The notes below the pieces were generated by a model, which had not been told where the DNA came from, ran no database searches, and saw only the letters and a program-made list of their open reading frames with translations. A DNA stretch of 64,000 nt from Terebella lapidaria. Lineage: Eukaryota; Annelida; Polychaeta; Terebellida; Terebellidae. Of this stretch, positions 37,310-51,849 are shown one piece after another. Positions within the stretch are counted from its first letter, which is position 1. Each line of letters starts with the position of its first letter. The position numbers and the translations under genes were made by a program. The stretch covers positions 25,545,106 through 25,609,105 of the forward strand of contig OX424560.1 in assembly GCA_949152475.1 (NCBI GenBank), in the 5' to 3' direction.

Positions 37310-40300
37310 ACACGGCAGGAAACAATATATTATGTATCACTATGCCATCTCTATGCCCATTATGAAGATACTAACGTTGTTTTGATACAGGCCTCAACTA
37401 CGCAAATGAAAAAAATTTTCTCGGTCTTCACTTCCCTAGGCACCTTCTCTACACATATGACTCGACAAGGGGATGTAGTCATTAAGTCCTTATCATTCAG
37501 CAAGGACAGGCCAAGCCTTAAAACGTCAGACAACCTCCAACGGTCATCAAATTGGTCAAGTAATGTCCATGACACTTCCATTATCAAGGCGCCATCATTG
37601 CCTTGGGTGTGCCACTGAAGTGACCAGTCGCCCATTGCAGTTTTATGGATGTGGGCCCCGACGAAGGAGAAGTCATGGTTACGCGATTATTTGTAGTTGC
37701 CTATTCCTGTTTTATTGCGTTCAGGGGCAGCACATGAAATCTTCATAGGGCACTATTTTTTTCACAGGATTTTATGTAGTGATTACGAGCTTATCCGGAA
37801 TTCTTATGTGTAAGAAAAAAAATATCATAACAACTAGTGTTGTTTATAGTGTAAATGAATATTGCATAGAAATACAGCGGGTGTGTATTTTAATACGATA
37901 ATTATTAAGAATACTCCCAGGTAAAATTTATTGGCCATTGATGAACCCAATAATACTACTCCACTGGGAATATACCATTTAGTCTGCCTCGCACCTTTTC
38001 TTTCATCATTGAATATCGAAGAACAAGCAGCGCAAGTTACTCGCACCAGTTGATGGTATAATGTTATGAAATTTGCCAACTTTGTTATAGAGTAAAATAT
38101 TCGTATATCTCAGTTCACCTTATTGTTTTCATACGTTACTTCATTGTTAATTGATCCTTTTTTTTTTAAAGTAAAAGTACAGTGATCTAAAGTTTGGACT
38201 CCTTGATGCCACAGGGAAAATATTAAAATTTATCACCTTCACAATCGACAAGGACGAAAACCTGGTACGCACTGGTTTTACCTCACTCGACATCAATATC
38301 TCCTTACTCAAACGAGAAGTATCCCCTCCCCCATCGCATGGTTCAACAATATATAAAACAACCTCAAAACTCGTGACTTTCCTCCGTTGAGTCGTCCACC
38401 AAAATACTACCAACTATTTGATTCCACATGAATAATTTCTCGGTCAGAAACAGCATACTTTATTGATGTGATAGAGGAAAGCTTTTCAATTGTTTGTTTT
38501 CACTTGAATAAACACATCAGTTGCATCTGTATGTGTTTCTTTCCTTATCCTTTCAACAAAAACAGAACTACTGCGTTAAACCCTCGCCACGCAGAATGGA
38601 AAGCAAAAAAGAAAAAAAATCTCAACTACTGCTCCGGACGTAGATATTGATCTGACTAATATCCCATGTTGCAATGCCAAGCGATGCATCTAATTTTGAT
38701 GACATGCACGATGTCAAATGAGTAAGATTTCTACCGTTGTCCTGGCATTTCGAGGAAGTGGTTTGTAGTTCCTGTCGGTATATATCCATTACATCAGTAA
38801 CAGAATCTTCTGTCAATATTTTTTTCTCCAGTTCATTCTAATCAGTGATTGGGCAGATACCATAACGTCTCAACCACACGTCCTGCCTCACACAAAGCAG
38901 GTCAATCAACGGCTGTTATTGACGGCATAGATGCTTTGCACTTCGAATGTGCTTTATCAATGCAGTAATTATTAACATGCCGTGGGGACTAATGTATTGC
39001 TACTCTCACAGTTGCATTGTCTAGGGGATACACTGGAATAACGTGTCAGAAACAGACCTCCGCATTGCATCTGTGTATTTACAGTGTAATAGTACTTTTC
39101 TCTGTATTCTACATCGCAAATTCCAGCGTAGCAGGCTCACGCTGTCGTTGGCAGATACCGTCTTGTGTGATCTCGTATAATTACTTAACGGGAAATTGGC
39201 AGGTCTGCTGGCAAGTTTCAAGCGTATTACCCGTATCATGTCCCCCGAAAGTTTTCCTTGTGATACACCAAACACACGTCCACAATTCTAGTCCCATTCA
39301 AGTCTCCCTGGTATTCCCGTCTCTCTAGAGTTTTCTAGATCATGCTACTTTTGCAAATTAAGGCCGGATGCAATGAACTATGATTCTAATCGCGCCAGAA
39401 CTCTACAAGTATCATACACTGCGTCTTAATACTACTCCTCCACTAAATGAATGTCATTTAATCCGTCTGTCAACTTTTTAATCCTTTTTGAATATAGAGG
39501 GAGGCGCAGTGTATGACACTTGGGCCCTCTAGACAAGGACCATGAAGTTTTGTGAAACAGCATCTCACGAAGGTACACATAGAATTTCATCCACATCAGT
39601 CTTCGTCCTAGAAAGTTTCGAATACGTATGTATGGATGACAATCAATCTGGAAAATTGTTCTTTTCTCCTCTTAACTTTTCCCCATGTACAAAATGCTTA
39701 TGCGCATCACGAATTGGCAGCTTGACGAAAACATTCCAACTGGAGAACAAGAACAATGCACTTCTTCAAGCCAAAAAAGAGAAAGAGATTTTTTTCACCT
39801 TGCAACAAAAGAGGAACATCATGTGTGATTTGATAAATTTTGATGTACAAAGTTGGTCCCGGTATACACATTTCAAGCAACTAGCATGTGCAACTAAAGT
39901 GCAATGTATTACTTACAAGTTCAGCATGAAGCTTGTATGTATTGATAATACGTGATCTGGTGGCTAATACGTATTATTAATACGAGACTCGGATATATTC
40001 GAAATTCACTTTGCTATAGCAAAAAGCAAAGATCTATACGAGTCTCAGTTATATACGAGACAATGTTTGTTCTATCAAAGATGTTTTCGAAATTCAAACA
40101 ACGTTTTTTATGCCACATACACCTGTTGAGTTTCTTGCATGAATGATTATGCATTGCTAACACCATTCATGATATTCCTTCCTCACAAACAAGACGGACA
40201 CAAAAAGTCAGGATGATATGCAACTACCTACAAAAGTTCGGGGAGGCATACATTCGTAATCACTACGTCAAATAATAAAAATAGTATAGTATAAAGATTT

Positions 40301-40440
40301 AATGTGCTACCCGTGAACGAGGTGAAATGGGTAAAGTCAACTACAAATTGTGTTGTACCTATAAACTGCTGTTCTTCGGGGTCGAATGGTCATAAAACTG
40401 CAATGTGGCACTGACACCCGAAAAACAATCCTGGCACCTA
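37310..40440. repeat. R2 mosaic, unit b; no gene
   Basis: Block D is in plus orientation (37440-37750), block A at 38650-38720, block B near 39075. It parallels unit a closely over 37380-39380. The frame at 39542-39955 (137 residues) is the longest here, but its DNA recurs with breaks at 44150-44400 and 60320-60560, so I do not treat it as a gene. Confidence 0.65.
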
Positions 40441-43400
40441 GAAAATGGAAGTGCCATGGACATTACTTGACCCATTTGATGACAGTTGAATGTTGTGTGC
40501 TATTTGAAGGCATGGTATTGCCTCGCCGTATGATAAGGACTTAGGTGCTATATATCCCCTTGTCAAGTCATGCACGTGGAATAGGTGCCTGGAGCAAAAA
40601 AAAAAACGAAATGAAGAACGATTACTTCCTAATATAGTACAGAAATAAAGTATTGAAACACCAGTAGCAACAATCAATGCTTAGTTGTCGCATTTAGCAA
40701 AGCATCAGAGTGTCCTGTGTTGTATATGTTTATATATTGACATGAGCACTAGAATTTAATCTTTGTAGTTGTCAGTATCAATAATGAGAAGGTATCATTT
40801 ATCGATTGTCGATGGCATCGACATGAAACTTAAATTTTTGTTCTGTAATAAAATCTACATATATCTTGTTCCGATTTTATTAACTGTACCCATTACTGCA
40901 TTGCCTGGTTTTCAACAACGAAGCATGGTTCCTTTTTAACTAAAGGAAGTCGAATGACCTAAAGTTCGAATTCTTGAATGCCAGAGAAAAAAATTACATA
41001 GCCTTCACAATCCACACGGAAGAGAAAAAAAAACTATACTAACGCACTGTTGTATAATGTGGTTTTACCTCACTTGCCATTTTATACCTCGCTACTGAGA
41101 GCAGATGCCGTTCCACGTTCTACATTACAACATACATGCTTGAAAGTCACCACCTTCGTTGATAAGATATCAGATATTTAAATTATCTCATCCTGCGAGA
41201 ATAACTTCTCGGCCAGTGACTGCATTCTTAAATGGAATAATAAAGGAAGCTGTCTGGACAACTCGATGTTTTAAGTGTGTGTATCCTCCCTAAGTATCAC
41301 CTTCAAAAAAAGATACACTGTTAAACCCTTGCTATGCAAAAAGAAAACCAAAACAGTGAAGAAAATTCAACCTCTGCGCTGCACTTGGATATTGATCTAA
41401 CTAATATCCCATGTTGCAATGTCATGCGTTGCATATAATTTGGATGACATGCTTGGTGTCAAGTGAGTAGGATTTCTCTCGTTGTATTCTCATATTAGGA
41501 CACAATTCGTCCTTGCTGTATGTATAAATCATTTACATCAGGCGCAGAAATATTCAGTCAATTTTTTTCACCTTTTCATTCGATTCACTGATTAGGCATT
41601 TTACCATGATGTTTCAACCACAAGTCCTCCCGACGACGCAAGTTTACCAACAGCTGGTATCGACATCATCAATTCTTTCCATTTTTAGTAATCCACCAAC
41701 ACGTAGAAGCTATAACTGATAAAGTGCCATCTTCGCAACTGAAATGTCTTGGATTTGTCATTGCATTTGTGTAATTACAGTATAATTATGATTTTGTTAT
41801 AAGTAATTCTTCCTCCATAGAGAAAGGGGAAGAAGACTGGCAGATTACAAGCGAATATCGCGTCCATCTTTTCCACAGGTATCACACAAAAATGTAAAAT
41901 TTATTAATTGTACTTCCGGAGGTCTCATTATATGGCCTGAATGAACTAAGGGTGATGACCTTAATTTCCACCCATTATTTCCATCCAGTTTCCAAATAGA
42001 TAGCGGTGCCGGTGGCAGATCGTTCCTAATAATTGAAATAACACCTTGTTGTCACCTGCTTTTCTTGGGCAATTTCCTGGGCAACGTGCCAAAGGTGTAT
42101 GTTAGATGGATGGTTCCGATCAATGCAATAATTAGGCACATAATATGGTTTCTCCTTTCTGGCTGGGATGCGGTTCATGGGCCTCCTCGTTTGCAAATTC
42201 CAATGAGCCTGGAAAAAGGCATTGAACGTAGTGCCTATGATGGATAGCCACAGGGAAGGGTATTGGATGAAGCACGGTTTGATGGTTGTTCAGGACTTGA
42301 GTGAATTCACCAAGTGTTTTCCCACGGTTTTTTGTGATGTAATGTCTAAGGGTCATTCATCTGGATAATTAAGGAGAATCCCAGTTGAGTGTTCTCCCCT
42401 AGGGCCTGTGCGCCGTTGAGATGCAGGTGCTAAAGCTTTATATTAGTATTACTGCACGCGGCCTCGGTTGATATACAGGTGAAAAAATATTAACAACAAA
42501 TCGTGTTTTTCACAAGTGTAAATATTTGCTTAACCCATAGAACCAGGAGTTGTGTTTCGCCGACATTCGCACAGACAGTTTATGATTCTGCAGTAGAATG
42601 CCACTTTTCATATCCTTCAACCCATGTACCAAAATATTTTTCAAACACCACTTGCCTGGGTGAAATACCATCTTAAAGCCCAGTAGAAAGCCATCGATAA
42701 TTACGCCAAATCAACCGGAATCAATGGGTCTGTGATTACTGCTGCCGATCTATGTCAAATTGACCTGAAGATACACAGTACAAATTTGTAATGTTGAGAC
42801 ATTTGCTATGGCAGAAATACTATATAATATACATATATATAATATATTATTATTCAGTGGTAGATAACCAGCATTACTCGATTTTAGAATATGTATGCAT
42901 ACAATGGAAATGTCATGAAACAATCTTCCACTCTTTCATCTAAGTCTGATCTGAAAGCAGTTGCCGCCATTTCGATCTTGTTTATGAAAAATGTTATTCA
43001 GTAGAAAATAGACCACACGTTTTGTTAATTGTTAGTGCGGCTCTCTCGCATCGGAAATATGTTCCACCAGTTGAAAATTCACGTACCTCCCCAACGAACA
43101 TACATTTCAATTCCTGCCACTGTTTGAAATGTACATTCAACAAATATTTCGGTTTAATATCTTGTATATCACACATGAAGCATGTGATGAATTCAAGCAT
43201 GTTGTTTTTGTACCTGCAGACGCAGCTCGTTTCAGGTGCAACCAGTAGTTCAGATAATGAGTTTTGCATAAATATAACACAATATGACATCACAAGTTTT
43301 GAATGACCAAATATCTCGAAGTTCAAAGTTATAATTGCCAAAATTATACTTCATGCTGGTCCATTCCTTCCTTTAAGGTGCTGTCTGTAGATGATTCACT

Positions 43401-44500
43401 GTAAAGGAACTGCTTCGCCATCTTTTAACACCATAATATTTACGGTATGGTATATATACGGTATTTACGGTTTTGGCAATGAGATCAGACACTTCCAATG
43501 GTTCAACGTTTGAATATGAAGAAATCACGGCCCCTAGAACCCTGCACAACGACCATAGCGCTTGATATGCGACCCCAAGTGATAAAAATGTAAGTGGCAA
43601 GATATTACATCAGATATTCAAAACTCATTGCCTATTAGGAAGGTCAGAGCGACATAAAGTTGGTGTGAGTGTTCAGTTTCAGAGAAGGATAATTGTGTGA
43701 TGGGCTATGATCGTATGCCCTCATAAGGACACCAGTTGTATGGTTAGATGGGTATGAGTTCTGGGTGCTTTGAGAATGGATATGGGTATGAATTCTGGGC
43801 AGCACTGAAAGAAGTCTTGACTTACCAGCGGAATTATTGCAAAGCTTCAGTTGGTTGGGACGACCATGATCATTCATAACTGTAATATCGCATTCAGTTC
43901 ACAAATTTTGCGTTTACAGTATGAAAGGTGATTCACCAGATTTATTTTCTATGAAGAACTAATATTCGTGACAAAATTTATGTGTTTTCTCAATATACAA
44001 ATACGATTGTATTATATGTGACAAAAGTTCACATATTTTGCGTTTACTTTATGAAAAGTGATTCAACAGATTTATTTTTTATGAAGAACTAATATTCGGG
44101 ACAAAATTTATGTGTTTTCTCAATATACAAATTCGATTGTATTATATGTGACAAAAGTTGGGTTCGAAAGACACAATAGGCACTCATATTCTCCAGTGTT
44201 TTTTTTTTCAATGCCTGTAATTATTCCACAAAGATCCACATGCAATTTCATTCACTCCGATTTTCGGCATAGGAATTATCAAACACATATTTAGCGATGA
44301 CAATCAATCTAGAAAAGGTTCTAATCTACATGCTTCTCCTTGCACTGAAACAAACCTCATGACTAGAATGAGTTGACAGCTCGAAGGAAATGTTCCAAGG
44401 AGAGAACACAAATTACATGCTTCAATAAACTATGCATAAGGGGTATTCTCAACTGCGATCTCACACACAAGATGAAAGAAACTCCAGATTAGCTCATACT
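40441..44500. repeat. R2 mosaic, unit c; no gene
   Basis: Block D is now on the minus strand (about 40440-40590), block A at 41390-41470, block B near 41770, block C ('gggcaatttcctgggcaac') at 42066. An inverted R1-like segment follows at 43460-43720. Frames on both strands lack motifs. Confidence 0.65.
43900..44159 (+). repeat. Two tandem copies of a 130-bp unit
   Basis: 'ttttgcgtttac' to 'tatgtgacaaaagtt' is present at 43905-44029 and 44035-44159 with few differences. It also supplies an approximate empty site for the foldback element at 58070. Confidence 0.9.
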
Positions 44501-47277
44501 AATTACTGTGTCAAAAAGACAATCAATAATACCACCCTGTAAAGATTTTACGTGCTGTCTGTGAATGGAATAAAACGAGAATAGGCATCTACAAATAGAT
44601 GTGCCCATGTAAGTTGTCCTTCTCGAGGCCCCACTCTCATAATATTGCAACGGTGTGACTGGTCTACAGTAGCAAACGCAAAGCAATCATGGTGTCTAGA
44701 TTGTGTGAAGTATCATGGACATTGCAGTGGATGTTGTCTGTCATTTGAAAGCATGGCGTTGCCTCGCTGTATGATAAGGACCTAATGGCTTCACCTTCTT
44801 GTCAAGCCATGTGCACAGAGAAGAGGCCTGGGGTGAGAGGGATATGATATGAAGACCGAGAAAATTTCAAACAATTATTTTAAAAATCGAAATTATAAAA
44901 ATATGCAATAGGAACAATAATTAATACTTAGTTGTTGCATGCAATAAAAAAAACGTTTTTGTGTGTGTGGGATATGCTTATATATTGACATGGCCACTAA
45001 AGTCAAACATAGCTATTAGTTTTGTGTGTATTAATAATGAGCAGGTAAGATTTATCTGTTATTGATGGTATTGATATGACACTTTTATGGGATTTTTTTT
45101 TATAAAATCTTTACATATATCTTTTCCCTCTATATTGTTTGCACCTATTACTGCATTAACTGGTGAACCACAAACGAAGTTAAAACGAAATGGAGTGCAA
45201 TGAGTCCCAATGACCTAAAGTGTGAAATCTTGAATGCCACAGAAAACCATACAAATGCTTAACAGTCACAGTCCACACGGAACCGAAAAAGAAATATGCG
45301 AGCGCACTGATTTCACCTATCTTGCCACCAATACCTCGTTATTGGGAACAGACCCCCAAGTTCAACATTTCAGTAAAATAAGTTGTCGATCAGAACATGA
45401 AGTATTAGACTACCAACAATTTCATTCTGTGAGAGAATAATAAAGGAAAGTATCTTGACTTGGTGTTTTCGCGTTTCAAGTGTGTGTCGCCATGCAGAAA
45501 AAAAAGCAGTGGAAGAAACCTGAAGTGGACTTAAATATCGATTTAATTAATATCCCATGTTGCAATGTCAAGCGATGCACATAGCTTTCCAATGACATGC
45601 ATGGTGTCAAGTGAGTAGAATTACTTTCGTTATCATTGCATATTCAGGACAAAATTCGTTCTTGCTGTTTGCGTAAATCAGGTGCATTAGGAACATAAAT
45701 ATTCAGTCAATATTTTTTCTTCTTGTCTTCTGAGTCAAAGATTTTACCATACCACAAGCCATTCTTCAGGCAAAGCAAGTTTATCAACAGCTGGAATTGA
45801 CATCATCGATTCTTTCCACTTTTACGAATTCACTTTCGCAATGCAGCATTTACTAACACGTAGAAGAGACATATGATACATAGTCATTTCTGCGACTGAA
45901 ATGTCTTGGGGATACACTGGAGTAACATGTCAGGAATACACCTTAAGCATTGCATTTGTGTAATTACAGTATAATTATTACATTGCTATCATGTCTTCCT
46001 CCAGTGTAATCCTAGATGGTATATATCTTGCCTTTAGGCTTTGGCAGATTGGCAGGTTTTAAGCGAGCTACACGTCCATAATTCCCACATATATCGCACA
46101 AAAATGTATAATCTGTGAATTGTACTTCCGGATAATTATCATACATGGCCTGCATGAACTGAGGGTGGTGCCCTCAATTTTCACCTAATATTTCCACCCA
46201 GTTCCCCCAGTTATTTGTGGTGTCGGAGATAAATCATTTCTTTTAATGAAGACACGTGTAATACCATTTTTCTTGGGCAATTTCCTGGGCAACTTGACAT
46301 AGGCGTATGTTCACAGGATGGTTCCAATCAGTGCAATAATTACTCACCTAGTCAGGTATTTCCTCTCTGGCTGGCATGTGGTTAGTGGGCATCCTCGCTC
46401 GCAGATATCAATGAGCGTGGGAAGAAGCGTTGAACCCAGTACCTATGAACAATATCCAAAGGGAAATCTCTTGATTAAACACAGCTTGAGGGTTGTTCAG
46501 GAATTGAGTGAATTCACCAAGTGCCTTTTCTCACGGTTTGTTGTGATGTAAAGTCTAAGGGTCATTCAAGTGATAATGAGTGTCTGCACTTTAGGGATAC
46601 CGTGCCGTCGACATAGCGATACCGAAGTTTTAGGTACTAGTATTACTGCAGTCTTGGCTGATATACAGGTGAAGCATCAACAAGAAATTACGTTTTTGTA
46701 AGTATGTGAATAAGCTCATACAAACAGTTTATCACTCTGCAGTGGCCTGTCACCTTTCATATCCTTCACATGTGCCAAAATAGTTTTGAAAAATGGCTCG
46801 CATCAGTGAAATATCATCTGGAAGCTACCAACAATCGAGCCAAAAGCCAAGAAATATCACAGGATAAAACATAATATAAAATTAAACTGAAAATATACAG
46901 ATATATAATATGGAAACGTTTGTCATAGCAGACCATACTATATGTAATACATAGTAGATGTTGTTACAACGGTGGATAACCAGCGTTACTAGCTGGTTAT
47001 GTATTTCAGGTGTATACATAAATCGAAAATGCCATGAAGCACTCCCCCAAGCTTTCGTATAAGTCTGATTATATAGGGATGTATACATGAAAGAACCTGA
47101 CGCCACTTCGCTCTTGTTCATGAACATCGATTCTTCAGTCACTGCATCAACTAAAACAACCATACGTATTGCCCTATAAAGATTCCATGTGTTGTTAGTG
47201 AATGAGATGAAATAAGAACAGGCAAGTACAAGTATACCTGTCCATATAACGTGTCCTTTTTCAGGGCCCACTCTAGT
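44501..47277. repeat. R2 mosaic, unit d; no gene
   Basis: Block D minus at 44620-44820, block A at 45540-45620, block B near 45960, block C at 46272. Order and spacing of A, B and C match unit c. The 141-residue minus frame at 46882-47307 overlaps block D and has no counterpart frame in the other units. Confidence 0.65.
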
Positions 47278-48638
47278 AAACTGTGACTGGTCTACAGTGG
47301 CACTCATAAAACATCGTGGCGCCTAGATAATGGGAGTGTCATGGACATTACTTGAACAATTTAATGGCCGTACGAGGTTGTCTGCCATTTGAAGGCTTGG
47401 CGTTGCCTCGCCATATGATAAGGACTTAATAGCTACATCTCCTTGTCAAGTCCTGTGTCTGGAGAATGATGCCCAGAGTGAGGGGATGTGATGTGAATAT
47501 CCAGCCTATTTTGTAACAAGATAAAAGAGCACAATATAAAAAGTGGTATAAAGAATCAGTGCTGATTTAATAGGTGTTACAAAACAGCACCAGTGTCTTG
47601 ATGATACATATAAATTGCATAGATATATATATTATATTATATAGACACACCACAAGTCAATGTCAACTGCTGCTGATACTGTTGTTACATAAAAAATAAT
47701 GAGCATTGTCAGGTGAATTTCTCTGAAATACAGAATATATGATATAGACACAACATAATTATAGGCAAAACAAGTGAATGTCAAATGCTGCTGACACTGT
47801 TATTACATTATAAATAATGAGCATTATCAGGTGAATTTCTCTGAAATACAAAATATATGATATAGACACAGCATATAGGAAAAAGCAAGTGAATGTCAAA
47901 TGCTGCTGACACTGTTATTGCATTATGAACATAATGAACATTGTCAGGTGAATATCTCTGACTGTTGATGTTATCGATGTGAACCTCTTCTGGTTGGTAT
48001 AAAATAAAATTTGTGTGCATGTTGAGTGTTTTATCTTTATTGATTGCACCCATTCATTCATCGAAAAGAAAACATATGCAAATAAGAAACAAATAGTAGC
48101 TATTTTTATTGTAGGTACAATGATCTACAGTGCAAACTCTTGGATGCCACAGAAAACCATACAATTCCATAACCATCGCAGTCCACAAGAAGTGAAGAAA
48201 AATATGCTATCTCACCGACTCCCACTCGCCATCAATACCTCGGTACTGGGAGGACATACCCTTCCAAATTTATTCCGATAAACATCCTTAACACTCATAA
48301 CCTTCTGATCATCGATCATATATCGAACTGAAACACTATTAACACTATTAACTTTATTCCGCTAGAAAATAACTTATCGGCCAGTGACTACATCCTTACT
48401 TACAAAATAGGAAAATATCTGGAAACCTTGGTGTTTCTGCGTTTTAAGTGTGGAATTGATCAATCCTCACATTTCAAAAAAGATGTGATGTGTTTAACCC
48501 TGGTATGCAGAAAGTAAAAAAAAGTGGAGAAAAACTCAACTACCGCTCTGGACTTAGATACTAATTTGACAAATATTCCACATTGCAATGTCAAGCGATG
48601 CACATAATTTTAATGACATGCATGGTGTCAAGTGATGT
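47278..48638. repeat. R2 mosaic, unit e; head of a recent direct duplication
   Basis: 47278-47640 recurs at 48639-49010, 1361 bases downstream. 47977-48638 recurs at 54668-55330 with only about a dozen differences by eye. This shows recent amplification of the segment. The 88-residue frames at 48015 and 54706 are nearly the same because the DNA is, not through visible selection. Confidence 0.8.
47655..47973 (+). repeat. Tandem array of about 118-bp units
   Basis: 'aatgtcaaatgctgctgaca' starts units near 47658, 47775 and 47892. The array recurs at 49020-49215, where the truncated Penelope-like element interrupts it, and resumes at 49957. Confidence 0.85.
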
Positions 48639-49220
48639 AAACTGTGACTGGTCTACAGTGGCACGCATAAAGCATCGTGGCGCCTAGATAATGGGAGTGT
48701 CATGGACATTACTTGAACAATTTGATGGCCGTACGAGGTTGTCTGCCATTTGAAGGCTTGGCGTTGCCTCGCTATATGATAAGGACTTAATGGCCACATC
48801 CCCTTGTCAAGTCCTGTGTCTGGAGAATGATGTCCAGCGTGAGAGGGGTGTGATGTGAATATCCAGCCCATTTTGCAACAAGATAAAATAGCACAATATT
48901 GAAAAAGTGGTATGAAGAATCAGTGCTGATTTAATAAGTGTTACAAAACAGCACCAGTGTCTTGATACTACATATAAATTGCATAGATATGAATATTATA
49001 TTAGATAGACACACAACAAGTCAATGTCAAATGTTGCTGTCACTGTTATTACATTATAAATTATGAGCATTGTCATGTGACTTTGTCTGAGATACAGAAT
49101 ATATTACATAAAACATATAGGCACAACAAGTTAACGTCAACTGCTGCTGATACTGTTATTACATTATAAAGATGAGCATGGTCAGGTGAATTTCTCTGAG
49201 ATAAAGAAAATATGATATAG
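48639..49220. repeat. R2 mosaic, unit f, before the Penelope-like insertion
   Basis: It duplicates 47278 onward, including block D (minus) and the start of the 118-bp array, up to TATAG at 49216-49220. No gene. Confidence 0.75.
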
Positions 49221-49951
49221 TATCTTGAAGTTAAAGATGTAAGTATCAATCTATTACCACCAATAGTAAGATTTTGATGATACCGAAAACAAACGTAAAA
49301 TAGAACATTTTGGAATAAAAACAAAGCCCGACCAAATAGTTTATCCAAAGACACACTGGCGTCATCATTACAGACTCCTCTAGTTTTTCCAACTATTTTG
49401 ACCTAAAGTTGAAGATTGATGAAGATTCTAACCTGTCAACCAGGTTGTATGACAAACGTGATGATTTCAATTTTTCCATAGTCAGTTTCCCTTTTCTAAG
49501 CAGCAACATTCCTATGTCGCCAGCATATGGCGTGTTTGTCTCACAACCCATTCGCTATTCCAGGGCTAGTTGCAAGTATGAGGACTTTGTTCACAGAAGT
49601 TCCCAGCTAGCCTCTAAACTGCCGCGACAGGGATATATTTTACCAAGACTAATAGCTGCTTTCAATAAATTCTATGGACGTCATCACAATCTGGTTGATA
49701 AGTACACAAGATCTGTTACAAGCATGCAAAAAGACCTTTTTGCATGTTAATGTTTGGAATTCATGACGGGTACCACATGTGAGGCAGGAAATGCTCACTC
49801 TTTTCTGAACACCTGATTTCACCTCTATATGGGGGTTCATGAAATTCCATTTAAATTTTATCGATTTTGCCTGACACTGGACTTTGAGATTGGATAATGG
49901 ACTCGGTTTTGTTTGCTGGGATACTATATACTTGGGTATTGTTTCCATTTT
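49221..49951 (+). mobile_element. 5'-truncated Penelope-like insertion with inverted leading segment
   Basis: TATAG flanks both sides (49216-49220 and 49952-49956). The uninterrupted array at 47744-47762 (GATATAGACACAAC) is the empty site. The first about 148 bases (49221-49368) are, on the minus strand, the same sequence as 58490-58628. From 49369 the element is plus-strand Penelope-like sequence to its 3' end. Opposed segments of this kind are common in Penelope-like insertions. Confidence 0.75.
49375..49750 (+). pseudogene. Penelope-like RT C-terminal fragment
   Basis: An open fragment with LYDKRDDFNFSIVSFPF, MSPAYGVFVSQPIRYSRA and FYGRHHNLVDKY is homologous to 10597-10964, and ends at a normal stop. 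The RT catalytic motifs and endonuclease are absent because of the 5' truncation. The frame is uninterrupted over this length and the 3' flank (49760-49950) matches the first copy's 3' untranslated region. Confidence 0.85.
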
Positions 49952-50068
49952 TATAGACACAACATATAGGCACAACAAGTGAATGTCAAGTGCTGCTGAC
50001 ACTGTTATTGCATTATCAATAATGAACATTGTCAGGTGAATATCTCTGACTGTTGATGTTTTCGATGT

Positions 50069-51080
50069 AGACTAGGTACAAAATCTCAAAATAACACTTT
50101 AGGGGGGGATGGAATGTTACTGCCTGTCACCCATGCTGAGGTCAAAGTAGGGTCCTTACTGGTCAATATTAGCCCGGATGACATTCAAAATTTCAATTTT
50201 TCATAAAATTCTAACAATTTTATATACGGACGAAGCCACGGTTATTTTTCTCGTTTTGAAATTCACATAAAAGACTATTGAATCGTGAATAATAAAGCTA
50301 GGGTTATCATTTTGGTGTCAAAATGTCTGGAATTACATGGCAAATCAAGAAAAATACAATCTACAGCAGTTCTTGGTGTAAGTTTTGTATTATAACATGA
50401 AAACACATAATAATAAGTCCGAAATTGCCTTCGATTTCACAATCTGAGACTCGCGAAAATGGGTGTTCCAGCTCACAAATCTATTTTATCTCCACGAAAA
50501 CTTCACTAAAATTACCCTAGATTATATACCATACTGCCAAAATAAACCATTCAAAGGTCTTAACCAAATGTACAGCTAGAAATCAAATGAACCTAACACT
50601 ACCCCCTAGTGAATTCCGTGATCGCATGATATTCTCGAATTTGACAAACCTAGTTATACTCTCACATATAACTATGCTAGGATGATTATTTTGATGTCAA
50701 ATGATACGAATCATCATTTCAAACATACAATAAATAATCAGTTAGAGATGTGAAATTTCGTCTCATCAAAACATAAGAAATATCCACCAAAACCATTGAC
50801 CATAACCATTGATTGGTTAATGATTAATCTTACCGATAACTATGATGGTGTAATTATTTTGATATCAAATGATAGGAATCGTTAGTTCAAACCCAAAGTA
50901 TAAAAAGCAAGTCCAGATGTGTTTTTTTCATGAAAACTACAAAAACACACCAAAATTTGACCACAATGATTTATTAGCTGTGTCGGCATCTTAGATAGTT
51001 GATCGTTTGTGGTTTATTCGCTGCTAATGTTGTCAAGTGTTCTGCTAGTGGTACTTAGTTGAAATAGTCACCAACCATTA
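50069..51080 (+). repeat. Left terminal inverted repeat of the 4.6-kb element
   Basis: Its reverse complement aligns with 53795-54667, with shared landmarks 'gggggatggaatgttactgc', 'ggtgtcaaaatgtctggaa' and 'tgtgagctggaac' complement. Part of it (50690-50790) is repeated at 50850-50950, making this arm longer than the right one. Confidence 0.85.
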
Positions 51081-51849
51081 GCTTTATATCATCACAAGTT
51101 TAACATATTTGAATCCAAAATATTCGCCAATTAAATACAAAAATTATGTGATTTTTTACAGGGTTTTGAGAGGAGGGGATATATGTATTTCATAGTGTTT
51201 AGTGATCGAATATTCGAAGAAATCTTAATATTTTATATACACTCGAAAAAGGAAATTAATTACTGGTACCATTTCGATGAGGTACATTGTATAATTGGTC
51301 CATGTGGGTGGAGATTCATGCCACCACAAAATGTGAGTTTGTGGACCATAATCGTACCACTAAGGGTTCATATAACTTCATAAGATCACCTGTCATTTGA
51401 CTAAAATGTTGCAACATTCAGCTTTACTTCCTATGTTGGATCTTTCCCCCTTCTTGACTCCTTGATCATGATATCATACAAAACCCGTTCTGATTGAAAC
51501 ATACGGCCTAAAATTAAGAGTTTGTTTCAGAGCAAAACACAACTTATACATGTATTTAACCTGTATGTATTCTAAAATTTATGACAATAAACCAACCCAT
51601 GTTTTACCTTCTGCAAATAATATTAGCAACATGTTCTTCTGAGCTTTGGATCAACAAAATATTTATCTTCCAGTCTCTTTAATTGTACATGGCATGACAT
51701 GTGCATACTCAAAGGGGTATGACCAGCATAAACATAGACATGGGAAAGCTCAACACAAATTTACTTGACAATGAAATGTCATCCATATCATTCTCATTTC
51801 CTCATTTTCTCTCAGACAGTAGTCCGTGCCCAAGGTCGTATCATTGTTG

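Noticed and set aside
39542..39955. 137-residue ORF as a gene
   Set aside because: Its DNA recurs in broken form at 44150-44400 and 60320-60560 within R2, with no conserved frame.
46882..47307. 141-residue minus-strand ORF as a gene
   Set aside because: It overlaps R2 block D, is not open in sister copies (for example 48639-48870) and has no domain.
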